64,000 bases of DNA from Solobacterium sp. (GTDB lineage Bacteria; Bacillota_I; Bacilli_A; Erysipelotrichales; Erysipelotrichaceae). Below, piece after piece: positions 52,436 to 60,631 of this stretch. Under the pieces are notes generated by a model. The model was not told the origin of the DNA. It did no database searches and saw only the letters and a program-made list of their open reading frames with translations. The translations under genes were made by a program, and so were the position numbers. The first letter of the stretch is position 1. Each line of letters opens with the position of its first letter. The stretch spans positions 62,001 to 126,000 of the forward strand of contig JAFWEW010000044.1 in NCBI GenBank assembly GCA_017512725.1, given 5' to 3'.

Positions 52436-52570
52436 ATGGTCAGCGGAATCACGGTTTGCTCCTCTGGCACCATTTTTACAATGGAGGTATTCAATGAGGA
52501 TGCAGTAGGTGCTTTCAACATTCTGAGGAAGCGCCTTGCAGAAAACGAAAAAGAGATCGAATTCCAGTAA
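52436..52570 (+). pseudogene. Possible TnpB C-terminal remnant
   Basis: 44 codons, ending EDAVGAFNILRKRLAENEKE. The phrase DAVGAFNILRK matches the last conserved block of IS200/IS605 TnpB proteins (R/D-x-V-x-G-A-x-N-I-L-R-K). The upstream zinc finger and RuvC parts are missing. Too short to prove; a TAGGCA element lies just before it. Confidence 0.35.
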
Positions 52571-52644
52571 GAGGAATCTCCGATCCCATTACAATAAACG
52601 GGTCCATCTTATTAAAACGAATTTCGCCAATCATATTCCAACGG

Positions 52645-52890
52645 TCATTTATCGCTTTCTACAAACCACTTGTCTTTTTCTAGAAACAAATATCGTTTGC
52701 TCTTTCCAATCTGGATCTCATAACGTTTGCCAACTCCCCCTGCTCTGCTTGCCATGTGTCGAGGTCCAGAAAGAACCTTCATTATCTCAAAACGTTCCTT
52801 CCTATCAGTAGACTCCCATATGATTGCAGTCGGAATGATATTCCCTTCCTTAGTCCAGCGAACATCGACATCTACATAATGCTTAATCAT
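52645..52890 (-). CDS. Small conserved hypothetical protein
   Basis: 81 residues from ATG 52890 after GAGAGG. Beta-rich: VDVRWTKEGNIIPTAIIWES, EIMKVLSGPRHMASRAGGVGKRYEIQIGKSKRYLFLEKDKWFVE. This pattern (P..I.W.dG, R..a.r.GG.G.RY, WFVE) is a widespread uncharacterised small family of Firmicutes, often near Y-family polymerase or other DNA-handling genes. Function unknown. Confidence 0.6.
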   Translation of the reverse strand: MIKHYVDVDVRWTKEGNIIPTAIIWESTDRKERFEIMKVLSGPRHMASRAGGVGKRYEIQIGKSKRYLFLEKDKWFVESDK

Positions 52891-52917
52891 GTTTTCCTCT
52901 CGACTCACAAAATTCAC

Positions 52918-53181
52918 TCAGAACTCGCTCCAAATATCTGCCATATCTTCTAGTTCATTAAAAGACATGGCCATTATTTCTTTTCGGCTTATTCCTTTTG
53001 GGAGATGAACTAAATAGTACTTGCGAAGACTCTCAATGTGCTCCTTATATGTCAGCTCTTTTCCAGATTTATCCGTAATTTTTATTTGTGCAAAGCCGCC
53101 TTCCCCACCACAAAACGGGCACAGAGCTGGTTTGCTCTCTGCATCTAATCTTTTCCAGTATTCGTTACACTGCAAAATCAT
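52918..53181 (-). CDS. Small hypothetical protein with one zinc knuckle
   Basis: 87 residues from ATG 53181 (GGGGGAAG 11 bases upstream); an ATG at 53226 would add 15 residues without a good site. Contains ALCPFCGGEGGFAQIKI and a Lys/Glu-rich helix ending LEDMADIWSEF. Family not recognised. Confidence 0.5.
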   Translation of the reverse strand: MILQCNEYWKRLDAESKPALCPFCGGEGGFAQIKITDKSGKELTYKEHIESLRKYYLVHLPKGISRKEIMAMSFNELEDMADIWSEF

Positions 53182-53263
53182 TAATGGATTTCTTCCCCCT
53201 ATATTCTTGCACAACGGCATTGGCACCGATCTCGTTCAAACACGAAATATAATGTTATAAGCT

Positions 53264-53728
53264 TTAATAAATATACTTTTTCACTTCGTCTCCGCCGTTG
53301 TAACTATAATAAACACTTCTTCGTGACAAAATGTTATGTTCATCAGCAACAATTTCAAAATCCGAAGCAGGATAAAAGTAGCAGCAATTAGAATCATCCA
53401 ACACCAAATACATACCATCTTTATCTCTGCCAATTGCTTTATATTCTTCTCCGTAAGTAACGCCACTCAGTAGATCATCAAATTCATGAGTAATACACCG
53501 AACGGTTGCTTCATAAAAATTCAGAAGATTATCTTCGTCGGAAATAATCTCAAAATCTTCAAGAGGATTAAAGTCTGTAACCCTCCCGTTATTCCCTCTT
53601 ACGTGAAGGCTATTTCTTTCTCCCTCCCAATACTCCACAAAGAATGCTTCGTATGTTTGCCCATTTGTAAATTGTTCATCACTGGGTCCTATATAACGTA
53701 CGATCGCTGGTTTAAAGCCGTTTTCCAT
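53264..53728 (-). CDS. Duplicated small beta-domain protein
   Basis: 154 residues, ATG 53728. Two copies of one ~70-residue module: PAIVRYIGPSDEQFTNGQTYEAFFVEYW ... PLEDFEII (1-65) and ATVRCITHEFDDLLSGVTYGEEYKAIGRD ... PASDFEIVAD (70-135). Each looks like an SH3-like beta-barrel. The SDFEV ending recurs in the 61-residue protein at 59696. Function unknown. Confidence 0.6.
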   Translation of the reverse strand: MENGFKPAIVRYIGPSDEQFTNGQTYEAFFVEYWEGERNSLHVRGNNGRVTDFNPLEDFEIISDEDNLLNFYEATVRCITHEFDDLLSGVTYGEEYKAIGRDKDGMYLVLDDSNCCYFYPASDFEIVADEHNILSRRSVYYSYNGGDEVKKYIY

Positions 53729-53741
53729 TACTAATTACCCT

Positions 53742-54659
53742 CTATTTTGTAAGCTCCGAAAGTTTAAAAAATGCTGCAATCATCCAGTTTCTATTGTCTA
53801 ATTGCAAGAGATCCCCCGTTACCCAATGTGTGACATATCTCCATTTGGAGAAGATACCAGATGCCAATACTTGTACATCATCAATATTGTCAATTATTTG
53901 TAGCAAACCTTCTATAGAGGAAAATGCACTATTTGAATATTTGTCAGAAAACTCCTTAGCGCAATCCATATCAAATCCAAGATCAAAGCATTCGTCTGCA
54001 AAATGCACCTCTAGATCGTGCTCTTTTGTTTTCGGATCAAGATACATATTCCGATACTTAACCGCAAATCCATGTATTGCTGAAAGATTTGCTATTTTCT
54101 TCTTTTCGACAGCTGGTGTGTCCCTTGTGTTTACAGCAATTTTCAGACTATCTGCCATTTCCTTCCCAATCTGGATGATTTCTTCATCCAGAATTGCAAA
54201 CTGTACATAAATGTCATAACTCGGATTGTCATTAAACCAGTCATTGATTGCCTGAAGTGCTTTTCGCCATGCTTTGTCTTTCGGATAACCAAATATTCCA
54301 GCTGAGATCAAAGGAAACCCTATGGAATGACAATCATTATCTCTAGCAAGATTAAGACTTGCACGGTAACAGTCGTACAACTGATTCGGCTCATGGTTGT
54401 TTCCCCCGCGCCATATTGGCCCCACCGCATGGACTATATATTTACAGAGCTTAAAACCCGGTGTAATAACAGCACTGCCAGTTTCACAGCCCCCAATCTG
54501 ATCACATGCGTCCTGAAGTTGCTGAGATCCTGCAGCCTGAAAGATCGCACCGCATACGCCCCCGCCTTCCTGTAATACAGAGTTTGCTGCATTGACGATA
54601 ATATCTGTATTTAGTCTTGTAATTCCTATTTTCGAAATAATAATTGTCTGCATTCCCAT
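53742..54659 (-). CDS. Macro-domain protein with DUF6508-like C terminus
   Basis: 305 residues, ATG 54659 after AAGGGG. Macro domain (~1-165): DIIVNAANSVLQEGGGVCGAIFQAAG, TPGFKLCKYIVHAVGP, GFPLISAGIFGYP, all key ADP-ribose-binding loops. It may remove acetyl from O-acetyl-ADP-ribose or ADP-ribose from proteins or nucleic acid. The C-terminal ~130 residues (ASGIFSKWRYVTHW...LSELT) resemble DUF6508, often fused to macro domains in gut bacteria. Macro hydrolases can counter ADP-ribosyl toxins, so this gene would suit a defence or toxin-related region. Confidence 0.85.
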   Translation of the reverse strand: MGMQTIIISKIGITRLNTDIIVNAANSVLQEGGGVCGAIFQAAGSQQLQDACDQIGGCETGSAVITPGFKLCKYIVHAVGPIWRGGNNHEPNQLYDCYRASLNLARDNDCHSIGFPLISAGIFGYPKDKAWRKALQAINDWFNDNPSYDIYVQFAILDEEIIQIGKEMADSLKIAVNTRDTPAVEKKKIANLSAIHGFAVKYRNMYLDPKTKEHDLEVHFADECFDLGFDMDCAKEFSDKYSNSAFSSIEGLLQIIDNIDDVQVLASGIFSKWRYVTHWVTGDLLQLDNRNWMIAAFFKLSELTK

Positions 54660-54674
54660 ACCCCTTAATCCTCA

Positions 54675-55250
54675 TTAATTGTTCTCTAAAATATATCGAA
54701 CCATTTCTCTTGCCATTGAAAGTGGGTGTTCTGGAAACATTTCATCGAATTGTTTATCTTCAGAAAGGTTCATCAGTATTCCTTTTGTATATGACGCATC
54801 ATACGGGTCTTTCATCCACCCTGTAAACTGATCGTCAACAACACCCTTTCTCTGCAACATTTCATACACCACCACATCTCTTAAACCGGTAGTTGAACCT
54901 TCCTCAAAAAAACCTTGGAGATAAATTGTTCTAGTCTTAAGCATTTGCAAGGTAAGAGTGTATGTTGCACCTTTTTGCTCGTTAACAGTTTTAACAATGC
55001 TATAAATATACTTCTTTTTATAACGTGATCTTCCCGTCTTTACTTCAATCAATCCCTGATCATTACCCAACGCGCTATGAATACCTTCTATTACCGCCGA
55101 ATCATCATAGGGCATTCCATGCCCATCTGGAATAAAGTATTGGATAGTAAATGCCGTTGCTTGACTCGATTGTGCCATCCTAGCAATAGACCCGGGCGGG
55201 TCTGTGGGTAGTGTTTTTACTTTTTGGTAGTATTTAGGAACTTTAATCAT
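54675..55250 (-). CDS. Hypothetical protein
   Basis: 191 residues, ATG 55250. Opens MIKVPKYYQKVKTLPTDPPG; the middle is GMPYDDSAVIEGIHSALGNDQGLIEVKTG and the end ARE. No membrane helix or Cys motif. The pattern 'DGHGMPYDDSAVIEGIH' occurs in a small unassigned Firmicute family. 16 bp from the macro gene downstream. The gap 55251-55426 on the right has no gene; on the - strand it holds a short CPNC fragment without a start. Confidence 0.55.
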   Translation of the reverse strand: MIKVPKYYQKVKTLPTDPPGSIARMAQSSQATAFTIQYFIPDGHGMPYDDSAVIEGIHSALGNDQGLIEVKTGRSRYKKKYIYSIVKTVNEQKGATYTLTLQMLKTRTIYLQGFFEEGSTTGLRDVVVYEMLQRKGVVDDQFTGWMKDPYDASYTKGILMNLSEDKQFDEMFPEHPLSMAREMVRYILENN

Positions 55251-55426
55251 GATCTTTCTCCATAACTATGTCTTTTTCTAACTATCAAACCTTGTTCTCC
55301 CAATATGGTCTTTAAAGGTTCGATACGTTTCGATTGCCTTTTCCTGATTTATAAATCAGCCACCGTCTCGCAATTCGGACAGTTCAATTCGACATCTATT
55401 TTCGATGGTATTATGAAGTCTTTCTT

Positions 55427-56032
55427 TTACCTGACCCACCAGTATTTTTCATAATCAATGGAAAGTTTCTTTAGCTGTTCTCTCCATTCAGGATCTTTAA
55501 GATCAACTTGTTCCCTAATAATCCTTGCGTCCTCGCTGAAGTCAACGGTCTCAATCAGCTTTCCATTTTCAAATGTCAGTTCCAGTAGTGTCTCATACGT
55601 AAACGGCCGTTGTATTGGAGCATGAACGTAATACTCCCTCAAGAAGTTCTTCCCAATAATTAACTTGCCTGTATAAGAAAGCGGTAGCTTTACATCCTTG
55701 TACTTTTTCATATTGAAGTCACGAATACTGGTGTCGTAGATTGGCTTCCTTCTTTTGAAAATTATTCCTACTTCTTCATATCCTTTAATACTCACCGAAA
55801 CACCATTCAGATCCGGATAGCTGTCGCTGTCGGTAGTGATTAACAGGTTTTTCAGAAAAAGCTGGCTATCTGTGATTTCATACTCACAGATAAATCCTCT
55901 GTAACACGCAGTACCTCTGCTGCTAGGATCAAATCCATACGCTCTTGGATCGAACAGACCTGATCCCTGATGAGCATCTTCGAAATACCATTCATCGTTG
56001 TAGAAATACTTGTCGGGTGATTGTGCAGTCAT
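55427..56032 (-). CDS. Hypothetical protein of an unassigned Firmicute family
   Basis: 201 residues, ATG 56032. Recognisable opening: DEWYFEDAHQGSGLFDPRAYGFDPSSRGTACYRGFICEYEI, then LFLKNLLITTDS, SVSIKGYEEVGI, PLSYTGKLIIGKNFLREYYVH. This is a single-domain beta-rich family seen as isolated genes in many gut Firmicutes, with no known role. Upstream ribosome binding site GGAGAG. Confidence 0.6.
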   Translation of the reverse strand: MTAQSPDKYFYNDEWYFEDAHQGSGLFDPRAYGFDPSSRGTACYRGFICEYEITDSQLFLKNLLITTDSDSYPDLNGVSVSIKGYEEVGIIFKRRKPIYDTSIRDFNMKKYKDVKLPLSYTGKLIIGKNFLREYYVHAPIQRPFTYETLLELTFENGKLIETVDFSEDARIIREQVDLKDPEWREQLKKLSIDYEKYWWVR

Positions 56033-56092
56033 TGCAGCTCTCCTTCATTTTTTCAATCCCATTTCAGCGCGGGTTTTGCTGGTATAGCATTA

Positions 56093-56512
56093 CTAATCCA
56101 GATAGATCGGAAGTATCCTAGTCCAATGATATTGCTCCAGCAATTCTTTTGTGACCTCGCTAAATATAAGGTTCTTCCAAAACTCACTATCCTTTTTCCA
56201 CTGTCCCACTGAAACGAGATAATACTCAGGCGCAGTATCTGTATATCTAACAATACAGATATACGACCCAGCTGAGTCATAAGAATCATCCGCTTCACAT
56301 TTATCTTTTAATTGCGGCGGCTCATTATTCCTGCTTAAAGCAGTATATATTCTTAGAGCGCTGTGATCCGGTGCCTTGGCGACAAAGTATGCCATGGTTT
56401 TCTCAGTCTGGAACACCTCAAATCCCTGTGAACAGAACAATATCTTTACAAAATGAACCGCGCATTCATGAAGTGCTTTCTTATCTACTTCATCCCACGC
56501 TATATTCTCCAT
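56093..56512 (-). CDS. Hypothetical protein
   Basis: 139 residues, ATG 56512. Soluble, with VKILFCSQGFEVFQTEKTMAYFVAKAP and CIVRYTDTAPEYYLVSVGQWKK; no recognised family. Next to the HIRAN gene (17 bp), same strand, so possibly in the same transcript. Confidence 0.5.
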   Translation of the reverse strand: MENIAWDEVDKKALHECAVHFVKILFCSQGFEVFQTEKTMAYFVAKAPDHSALRIYTALSRNNEPPQLKDKCEADDSYDSAGSYICIVRYTDTAPEYYLVSVGQWKKDSEFWKNLIFSEVTKELLEQYHWTRILPIYLD

Positions 56513-56529
56513 TAATACTTTCCCCGCTA

Positions 56530-56919
56530 TTAATAATCCACCAGATAAATACCTATGTGTACTCGATAAAATCCATCTTTATTTCTTACTGAAATAACCT
56601 TTGCAATCAAAAGCTTCCTTGCATCCATCAGTCTTGAAAACACCATGTTGTCCCGTTCCGGCACATACCCAAGCTTCTTCTTATCCTGATTCAGGATAAG
56701 AATCGCCTTGGAATCAAACTTGTTGTCTTCTCTCTGCAGGATCAACTTTTCATCCTTTTCCAGACGATCATATAGTGTTTCATCCTCGATATAGGATGTT
56801 CCAGCAATTACCGTATCAAACAGATGGATTTCATTTACCAGCGGCTTAATCAGTTCTCCCAGACTTTTATCTTCAACAACCGTAAGCAGATCATCCTTCT
56901 TTATCTCAAGTTGATTCAT
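56530..56919 (-). CDS. HIRAN-domain protein (first copy)
   Basis: 129 residues; the start overlaps the stop of the J-domain-like gene by one base. HIRAN domain: FDTVIAGTSYIEDETLYDRLEKDEKLILQREDNKFDSKAILILNQDKKKLGYVPERDNMVFSRLMDARKLLIAKV. HIRAN domains bind 3' DNA ends or damaged DNA in eukaryotic HLTF, and in bacteria occur alone or with helicases. Stand-alone bacterial HIRAN proteins have no proven function. Coupled with the next two genes upstream. Confidence 0.8.
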   Translation of the reverse strand: MNQLEIKKDDLLTVVEDKSLGELIKPLVNEIHLFDTVIAGTSYIEDETLYDRLEKDEKLILQREDNKFDSKAILILNQDKKKLGYVPERDNMVFSRLMDARKLLIAKVISVRNKDGFYRVHIGIYLVDY

Positions 56920-57686
56920 TATGCAAACATCTCCTTAATCGGAAAGCTTTTCAGAACGTCGTCCAGTTCAAGTGAATACTGTGTATACTCTTCGATTTCT
57001 TTCTGCAAAGCTCTCTGCTGTTCTTCCTGTTTCTTCTTATCTTCAAGAATGAAGCGGTAAGTATATGGCTTCTTGGAAAGAATTTGTTCTACTTCCTGCT
57101 CAATCCGTTTGATCTTGTTTTCTACATCTATGATCACAAGTTCTTCCGTATTGGCATGGCACTTCTCCAAATATGCATTTACCATTACTTCCAGTTCTTC
57201 CAGTTCATCAAGCTGATTATGCTGATACGCAATCACGATCTGATTCCAGTAATCCTGCAAAGTGCTGTCGTCTTCCAGTTCCGGATGCATATCCGGATGA
57301 ATCTTCCGCGCAAGCCCATAGTAGATTTCTTTAATGCGCCAAATCGCATCGGAAGAAAGTGTTTTTGCCTTTGCGGCAGCTTTCACACTTTCCGCCATCT
57401 GCTTCAGGTCTTCCTCATAAGATTTCATTTCTGCCTGTATAAACCGATTAAGCTCTATCGAATTAATATCTTTGCCCTGATTCAGACACCTCTGGCAGAA
57501 TGCGATCATCTTCTTCTTTCGAATACATTCGATTTTCTTCTGAAATGATTCCGTCATCAGTTCTCCAAACATCTGAAGATAACTGACATAAAACTGTTTC
57601 CCTTCTTTTCTAAGATTCTCGCGTTTCAGAAGCAGTTCTTCATACAGAATGTAAGAAGCGTTTTTAACTTTTATGATTTCTGCCAT
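56919..57686 (-). CDS. Coiled-coil protein with J-domain-like HPD motif
   Basis: 255 residues, ATG 57686, overlapping the Sel1 gene by 23 bp. Residues ~70-130 and ~185-240 are helical/coiled coil. The middle contains IYYGLARKIHPDMHPE then YWNQIVIAYQHNQLDEL: an HPD tripeptide flanked by helices, as in DnaJ J-domains that stimulate DnaK. The J-like part lacks the usual preceding LGV.P.A pattern, so the match is partial. Placed between a HIRAN gene and a Sel1-repeat gene. Confidence 0.6.
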   Translation of the reverse strand: MAEIIKVKNASYILYEELLLKRENLRKEGKQFYVSYLQMFGELMTESFQKKIECIRKKKMIAFCQRCLNQGKDINSIELNRFIQAEMKSYEEDLKQMAESVKAAAKAKTLSSDAIWRIKEIYYGLARKIHPDMHPELEDDSTLQDYWNQIVIAYQHNQLDELEELEVMVNAYLEKCHANTEELVIIDVENKIKRIEQEVEQILSKKPYTYRFILEDKKKQEEQQRALQKEIEEYTQYSLELDDVLKSFPIKEMFA

Positions 57687-58569
57687 GATTAATCCTCACG
57701 TTGTAGATTTCGTCGCATCGTACATACAGTGGTTTCCCGTTCAGATGTGCGTTTTGAAACAGGTCGTTCATTGCCCGGTACCAGTGATCATTGAACGTTA
57801 CTTCGTATTCTCCGTTTTCAACCACTGAACGCATGACATACCGGTTCTGATTCCAGTAGAAGCTTGCGGCTGCAGGCTTCTTTAGTACATAGAACAGATC
57901 AAAGATATCCAGATCGGAATAGTCCGGTTCAATCAGTTCATACAAATCATTCACCAGCCACTCCATGACATTAATATCGCCAAAAAACTCCGTATAATGC
58001 ATACGTATTGGAAGAAGCTCCTTTGCTGTCTGATACAGATGGACTGCTTCCTTCACATTCCCTTCTTCCTTCCGTATTTTCGCAAGTCTTGTACAGATAT
58101 CCGGAAGCTCAATGAATCCGTGCTCGTCGTTCTTATGTTCTTCATACAGTTCTTCGATCATCTGGCGGTATTTCAAATAATCCTGCTCAACGTAGTATCC
58201 ATTTTTATACATATCTGCCAGTTTCCGTTTTGCCTCACTGTTTCCAAGATCAGCAGCCTCAGAAAAATAACGGAACGCTTTTTCGTAATCAACCGTACCT
58301 GTACGCCCGTAATACCAGATGTATCCGAGACAGACAGCGATATCATGTTCGCCCAGGTCATAAGTCATTTCATAGTATTTCTGCGCTAGATCAAACTGTT
58401 TTCTGCTGTAATAGAATGAACCAAGATCCGAACTGTACCACGGATCATTTGTTTCTTTCAGAAGGAACTCTGTAACTTCAATCAGTGCACCTTCGTTTTC
58501 ATGATTGTTATCCCAGCTGATTTCTTTCTTGTATTTCTCATACAGTTTTCTTGCCTCGGTGATTGTCAT
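57664..58569 (-). CDS. Sel1/TPR-repeat protein
   Basis: 301 residues, ATG 58569 after GGAGGCGG. Sel1-like repeats between ~35 and 190: AVCLGYIWYYGRTGTVDYEKAFRYFSEAADLGNSEAKRKLADMYKNGYYVEQDYLKY, NVKEAVHLYQTAKELLP. These form alpha-solenoids for protein contacts. C-terminal ~110 residues are a separate domain ending in RCDEIYNVRINHGRNHKS. Overlaps the next gene, so expression with the J-domain-like protein is coupled. Confidence 0.8.
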   Translation of the reverse strand: MTITEARKLYEKYKKEISWDNNHENEGALIEVTEFLLKETNDPWYSSDLGSFYYSRKQFDLAQKYYEMTYDLGEHDIAVCLGYIWYYGRTGTVDYEKAFRYFSEAADLGNSEAKRKLADMYKNGYYVEQDYLKYRQMIEELYEEHKNDEHGFIELPDICTRLAKIRKEEGNVKEAVHLYQTAKELLPIRMHYTEFFGDINVMEWLVNDLYELIEPDYSDLDIFDLFYVLKKPAAASFYWNQNRYVMRSVVENGEYEVTFNDHWYRAMNDLFQNAHLNGKPLYVRCDEIYNVRINHGRNHKS

Positions 58570-58602
58570 GAAGCCGCCTCCTTTCTAGGTCGAATTTAAA
58601 CT

Positions 58603-58621
58603 CACGCTGAATTTCAGCGTG
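58603..58621. promoter_or_regulatory. 19-bp palindrome between the second HIRAN gene and the Sel1 gene
   Basis: CACGCTGAA-A-TTCAGCGTG (read on -), overlapping the stop of the upstream gene and followed on - by GAGTTTAAATT. Terminator or operator. Confidence 0.5.
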
Positions 58622-59213
58622 GGTTGGTTTCTATAAGCTCCTGGAACATCTCCATGAACTTTTCAGCAGTGAAAATCATATCTTTGGAAGCTGCAGCTCC
58701 TGCCATTGCGGCTCCGCTAATAAGGAATACTTTCTTTGTGCTCATTTCTACTCCGATCGGAAATGGTGAATTGAGAATTTCCTCTTCCGTAAATCTCTCT
58801 TCATCCACTGTGAAGCCGTTCTCCTTCAGATAATCCAGAACCTCTTCCCGTTCCTCTCCGGATGCTTTTACAAAGTGCTGATCCCGATGCTGTTTCAGAT
58901 ACTCGCTGTAAGGGGAATCTTCCGGATCTGAAAGCTCTGCAATTGCGACATCCTCCAGCAGAAAACGAACAATGCAGGTAATCTCCTGCTCAAAATCCCG
59001 ATAAATATATCCTGCGGAGTGTGTGCCTCTGGCAACCGTGCTGGAGCTGTTCGCAACATATCCATATTTCGAGCCTTTTTCGGAATAAACCGCAATCGCT
59101 TCATCATCATATTCATTCGGCATTTTTTTGAGTGTCAGTTTTGAACCCGGGTATAAAAACCGAGATGCATCATAATCATCGAGATGTGTAATCGTAATAT
59201 ATGTCTTTTCCAT
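58614..59213 (-). CDS. HIRAN-domain protein (second copy)
   Basis: 199 residues, ATG 59213. HIRAN domain in the first ~100 residues: YITITHLDDYDASRFLYPGSKLTLKKMPNEYDDEAIAVYSEKGSKYGYVANSSSTVARGTHSAG. This version (GYVANS..TVARGT.SAG) is a known bacterial HIRAN type. The C-terminal half is acidic, helical. The TAGGCA-T-tract motif lies in its upstream region (59264-59269), followed by an AGTATAT -10-like box. First gene of the - strand HIRAN/J/Sel1 group. Confidence 0.75.
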   Translation of the reverse strand: MEKTYITITHLDDYDASRFLYPGSKLTLKKMPNEYDDEAIAVYSEKGSKYGYVANSSSTVARGTHSAGYIYRDFEQEITCIVRFLLEDVAIAELSDPEDSPYSEYLKQHRDQHFVKASGEEREEVLDYLKENGFTVDEERFTEEEILNSPFPIGVEMSTKKVFLISGAAMAGAAASKDMIFTAEKFMEMFQELIETNPR

Positions 59214-59407
59214 AGTTTCTTACCTCACACCCATATACTAGAAACACGAATCTGCAAAAAAACTGCCTATGTTTAGAATTTCTCCGAAATGCTCTGTCAG
59301 GAACAATAAAAAGCTTTCCGCAAAATGGAAGGCTTTTCACACAAGCTATAGATGATAAGTTGTTCTTTAAAATATGGAAGAACTGTAATAGTCGTATACA
59401 TACTACT
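59214..59407. other. Intergenic region with shared motif
   Basis: Contains the TAGGCA motif of the upstream region of the HIRAN gene (59269-59264, - strand) and otherwise AT-rich sequence without a gene. Confidence 0.4.
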
Positions 59408-59689
59408 TCATGGTTCCTTTGGATACCGCTGATCCCCATATAGCCGAAGTGGCATAAAATCATCATGTGTATCCAAATAGTCTTTTAAGCATGTGCCATC
59501 TTCAAATCGATACTCAATCATTTCCTGAATATTATTAAATGTGTATTCTTTGCCGTTGTGGTAGACCATGAGATCTTCGAATTCATAATCATACAACCCG
59601 CGTTCGCCTAAGTATTCATTCCGCGGATCAATATACTGCGTAAATTCTTTTTCTTTTGCCATTTCGACATATTCTTCAATTATTTTCAT
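59408..59689 (-). CDS. Small hypothetical protein
   Basis: 93 residues, ATG 59689. Acidic and Tyr-rich: YIDPRNEYLGERGLYDYEFEDLMVYHNGKEYTFNN. No family recognised; six bases from the gene upstream, so co-transcribed with the 61-residue protein. Confidence 0.5.
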   Translation of the reverse strand: MKIIEEYVEMAKEKEFTQYIDPRNEYLGERGLYDYEFEDLMVYHNGKEYTFNNIQEMIEYRFEDGTCLKDYLDTHDDFMPLRLYGDQRYPKEP

Positions 59690-59695
59690 GCCTGC

Positions 59696-59881
59696 CTAAT
59701 CTCCTATCACTTCAAAATCACTGCGTGTATAAAACTTTGGCATCTCGTTTTTTCCTAAGGTTTCTAACAAAAATGAATCATGGAGTGGATATTCATCGTC
59801 ATACCACACAATGAACGCAATCTCTCCAGTCGCTTTAATGAGGACACGATCGTGCATTTTGAAATCTTTTTTATTTTCCAT
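59696..59881 (-). CDS. Small hypothetical protein, SH3-like
   Basis: 61 residues from ATG 59881 (GGAAGGA upstream); a GTG at 59899 would add six residues. VLIKATGEIAFIVWYDDE ... FYTRSDFEVIGD suggests a small beta-barrel; the SDFEVIGD ending is like the repeated modules of the protein at 53264. Confidence 0.5.
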   Translation of the reverse strand: MENKKDFKMHDRVLIKATGEIAFIVWYDDEYPLHDSFLLETLGKNEMPKFYTRSDFEVIGD

Positions 59882-59986
59882 TTCTCTGATTCCTTCCACT
59901 ATTACGGTGAACGATTTAAACCCCCATAAAACATGCCAACTAAAAACTGTTCAAAGCTTATGATTTCCTTGCTTATTTAATATTTC

Positions 59987-60475
59987 CTATCTATCTTCTT
60001 GAAAATAGAACAGCGGAGCTTTAGGATTCAACGGCACATAATACCATTCGGAAAGATCCAATTCATCTGATATCTTTCTATAAATGGATAATGTTGCGGT
60101 TGAAGCCTCCATATCCTTTTTGAAATTTCCAACATATTGATATGGCTTATCTTTTCCCGGTTTGACGAAAACATATCTTACGCAGTATTCACTTCTTCCA
60201 TTAGCCACGGAATGTCTTTCCCGGATCGCCATTCCATCCGCAGATAGTGTGTTAATGCACCCATAAACTGAGTCCTGCGCAACTTCTTCACCATCTTTGA
60301 TGATTGCCAGTTTCGGAAACCAGGCAAAGCCTTCAGATCTGCTGGAATACGGGCATATCGTTGCACGCTGATAACCCCTGTAGTTCTTTCCAAAGCATGC
60401 ATTAATGGCATGCACACTGTATGGGAATCTGTAATTGTCTGATACTTTGATATGTTTTAGACGAGGTTTCTGCAT
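59987..60475 (-). CDS. Hypothetical protein
   Basis: 162 residues, ATG 60475 after GGAGG. Opens MQKPRLKHIKVSDNYRFPYSVHAINACFGKNYRGYQ; contains ICPYSSRSEGFAWFPKLAIIKDG and ends with FYFQEDR. No recognised family or membrane helix. 60476-60631 to the right holds no gene. Confidence 0.5.
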   Translation of the reverse strand: MQKPRLKHIKVSDNYRFPYSVHAINACFGKNYRGYQRATICPYSSRSEGFAWFPKLAIIKDGEEVAQDSVYGCINTLSADGMAIRERHSVANGRSEYCVRYVFVKPGKDKPYQYVGNFKKDMEASTATLSIYRKISDELDLSEWYYVPLNPKAPLFYFQEDR

Positions 60476-60631
60476 TATTTAATACCTCCTATTTGTATCC
60501 CTGCTTGTCATGAAGTGTGAATAGAGTTTTGAACGCGTAAAACTAAGCTTTGTTGCTATCTTAATAATAAGTTCTTTGATGTAAGAGATTACAGTGGCAA
60601 ACCCTTACGGCAGGCGCAATCTACACTCTCC

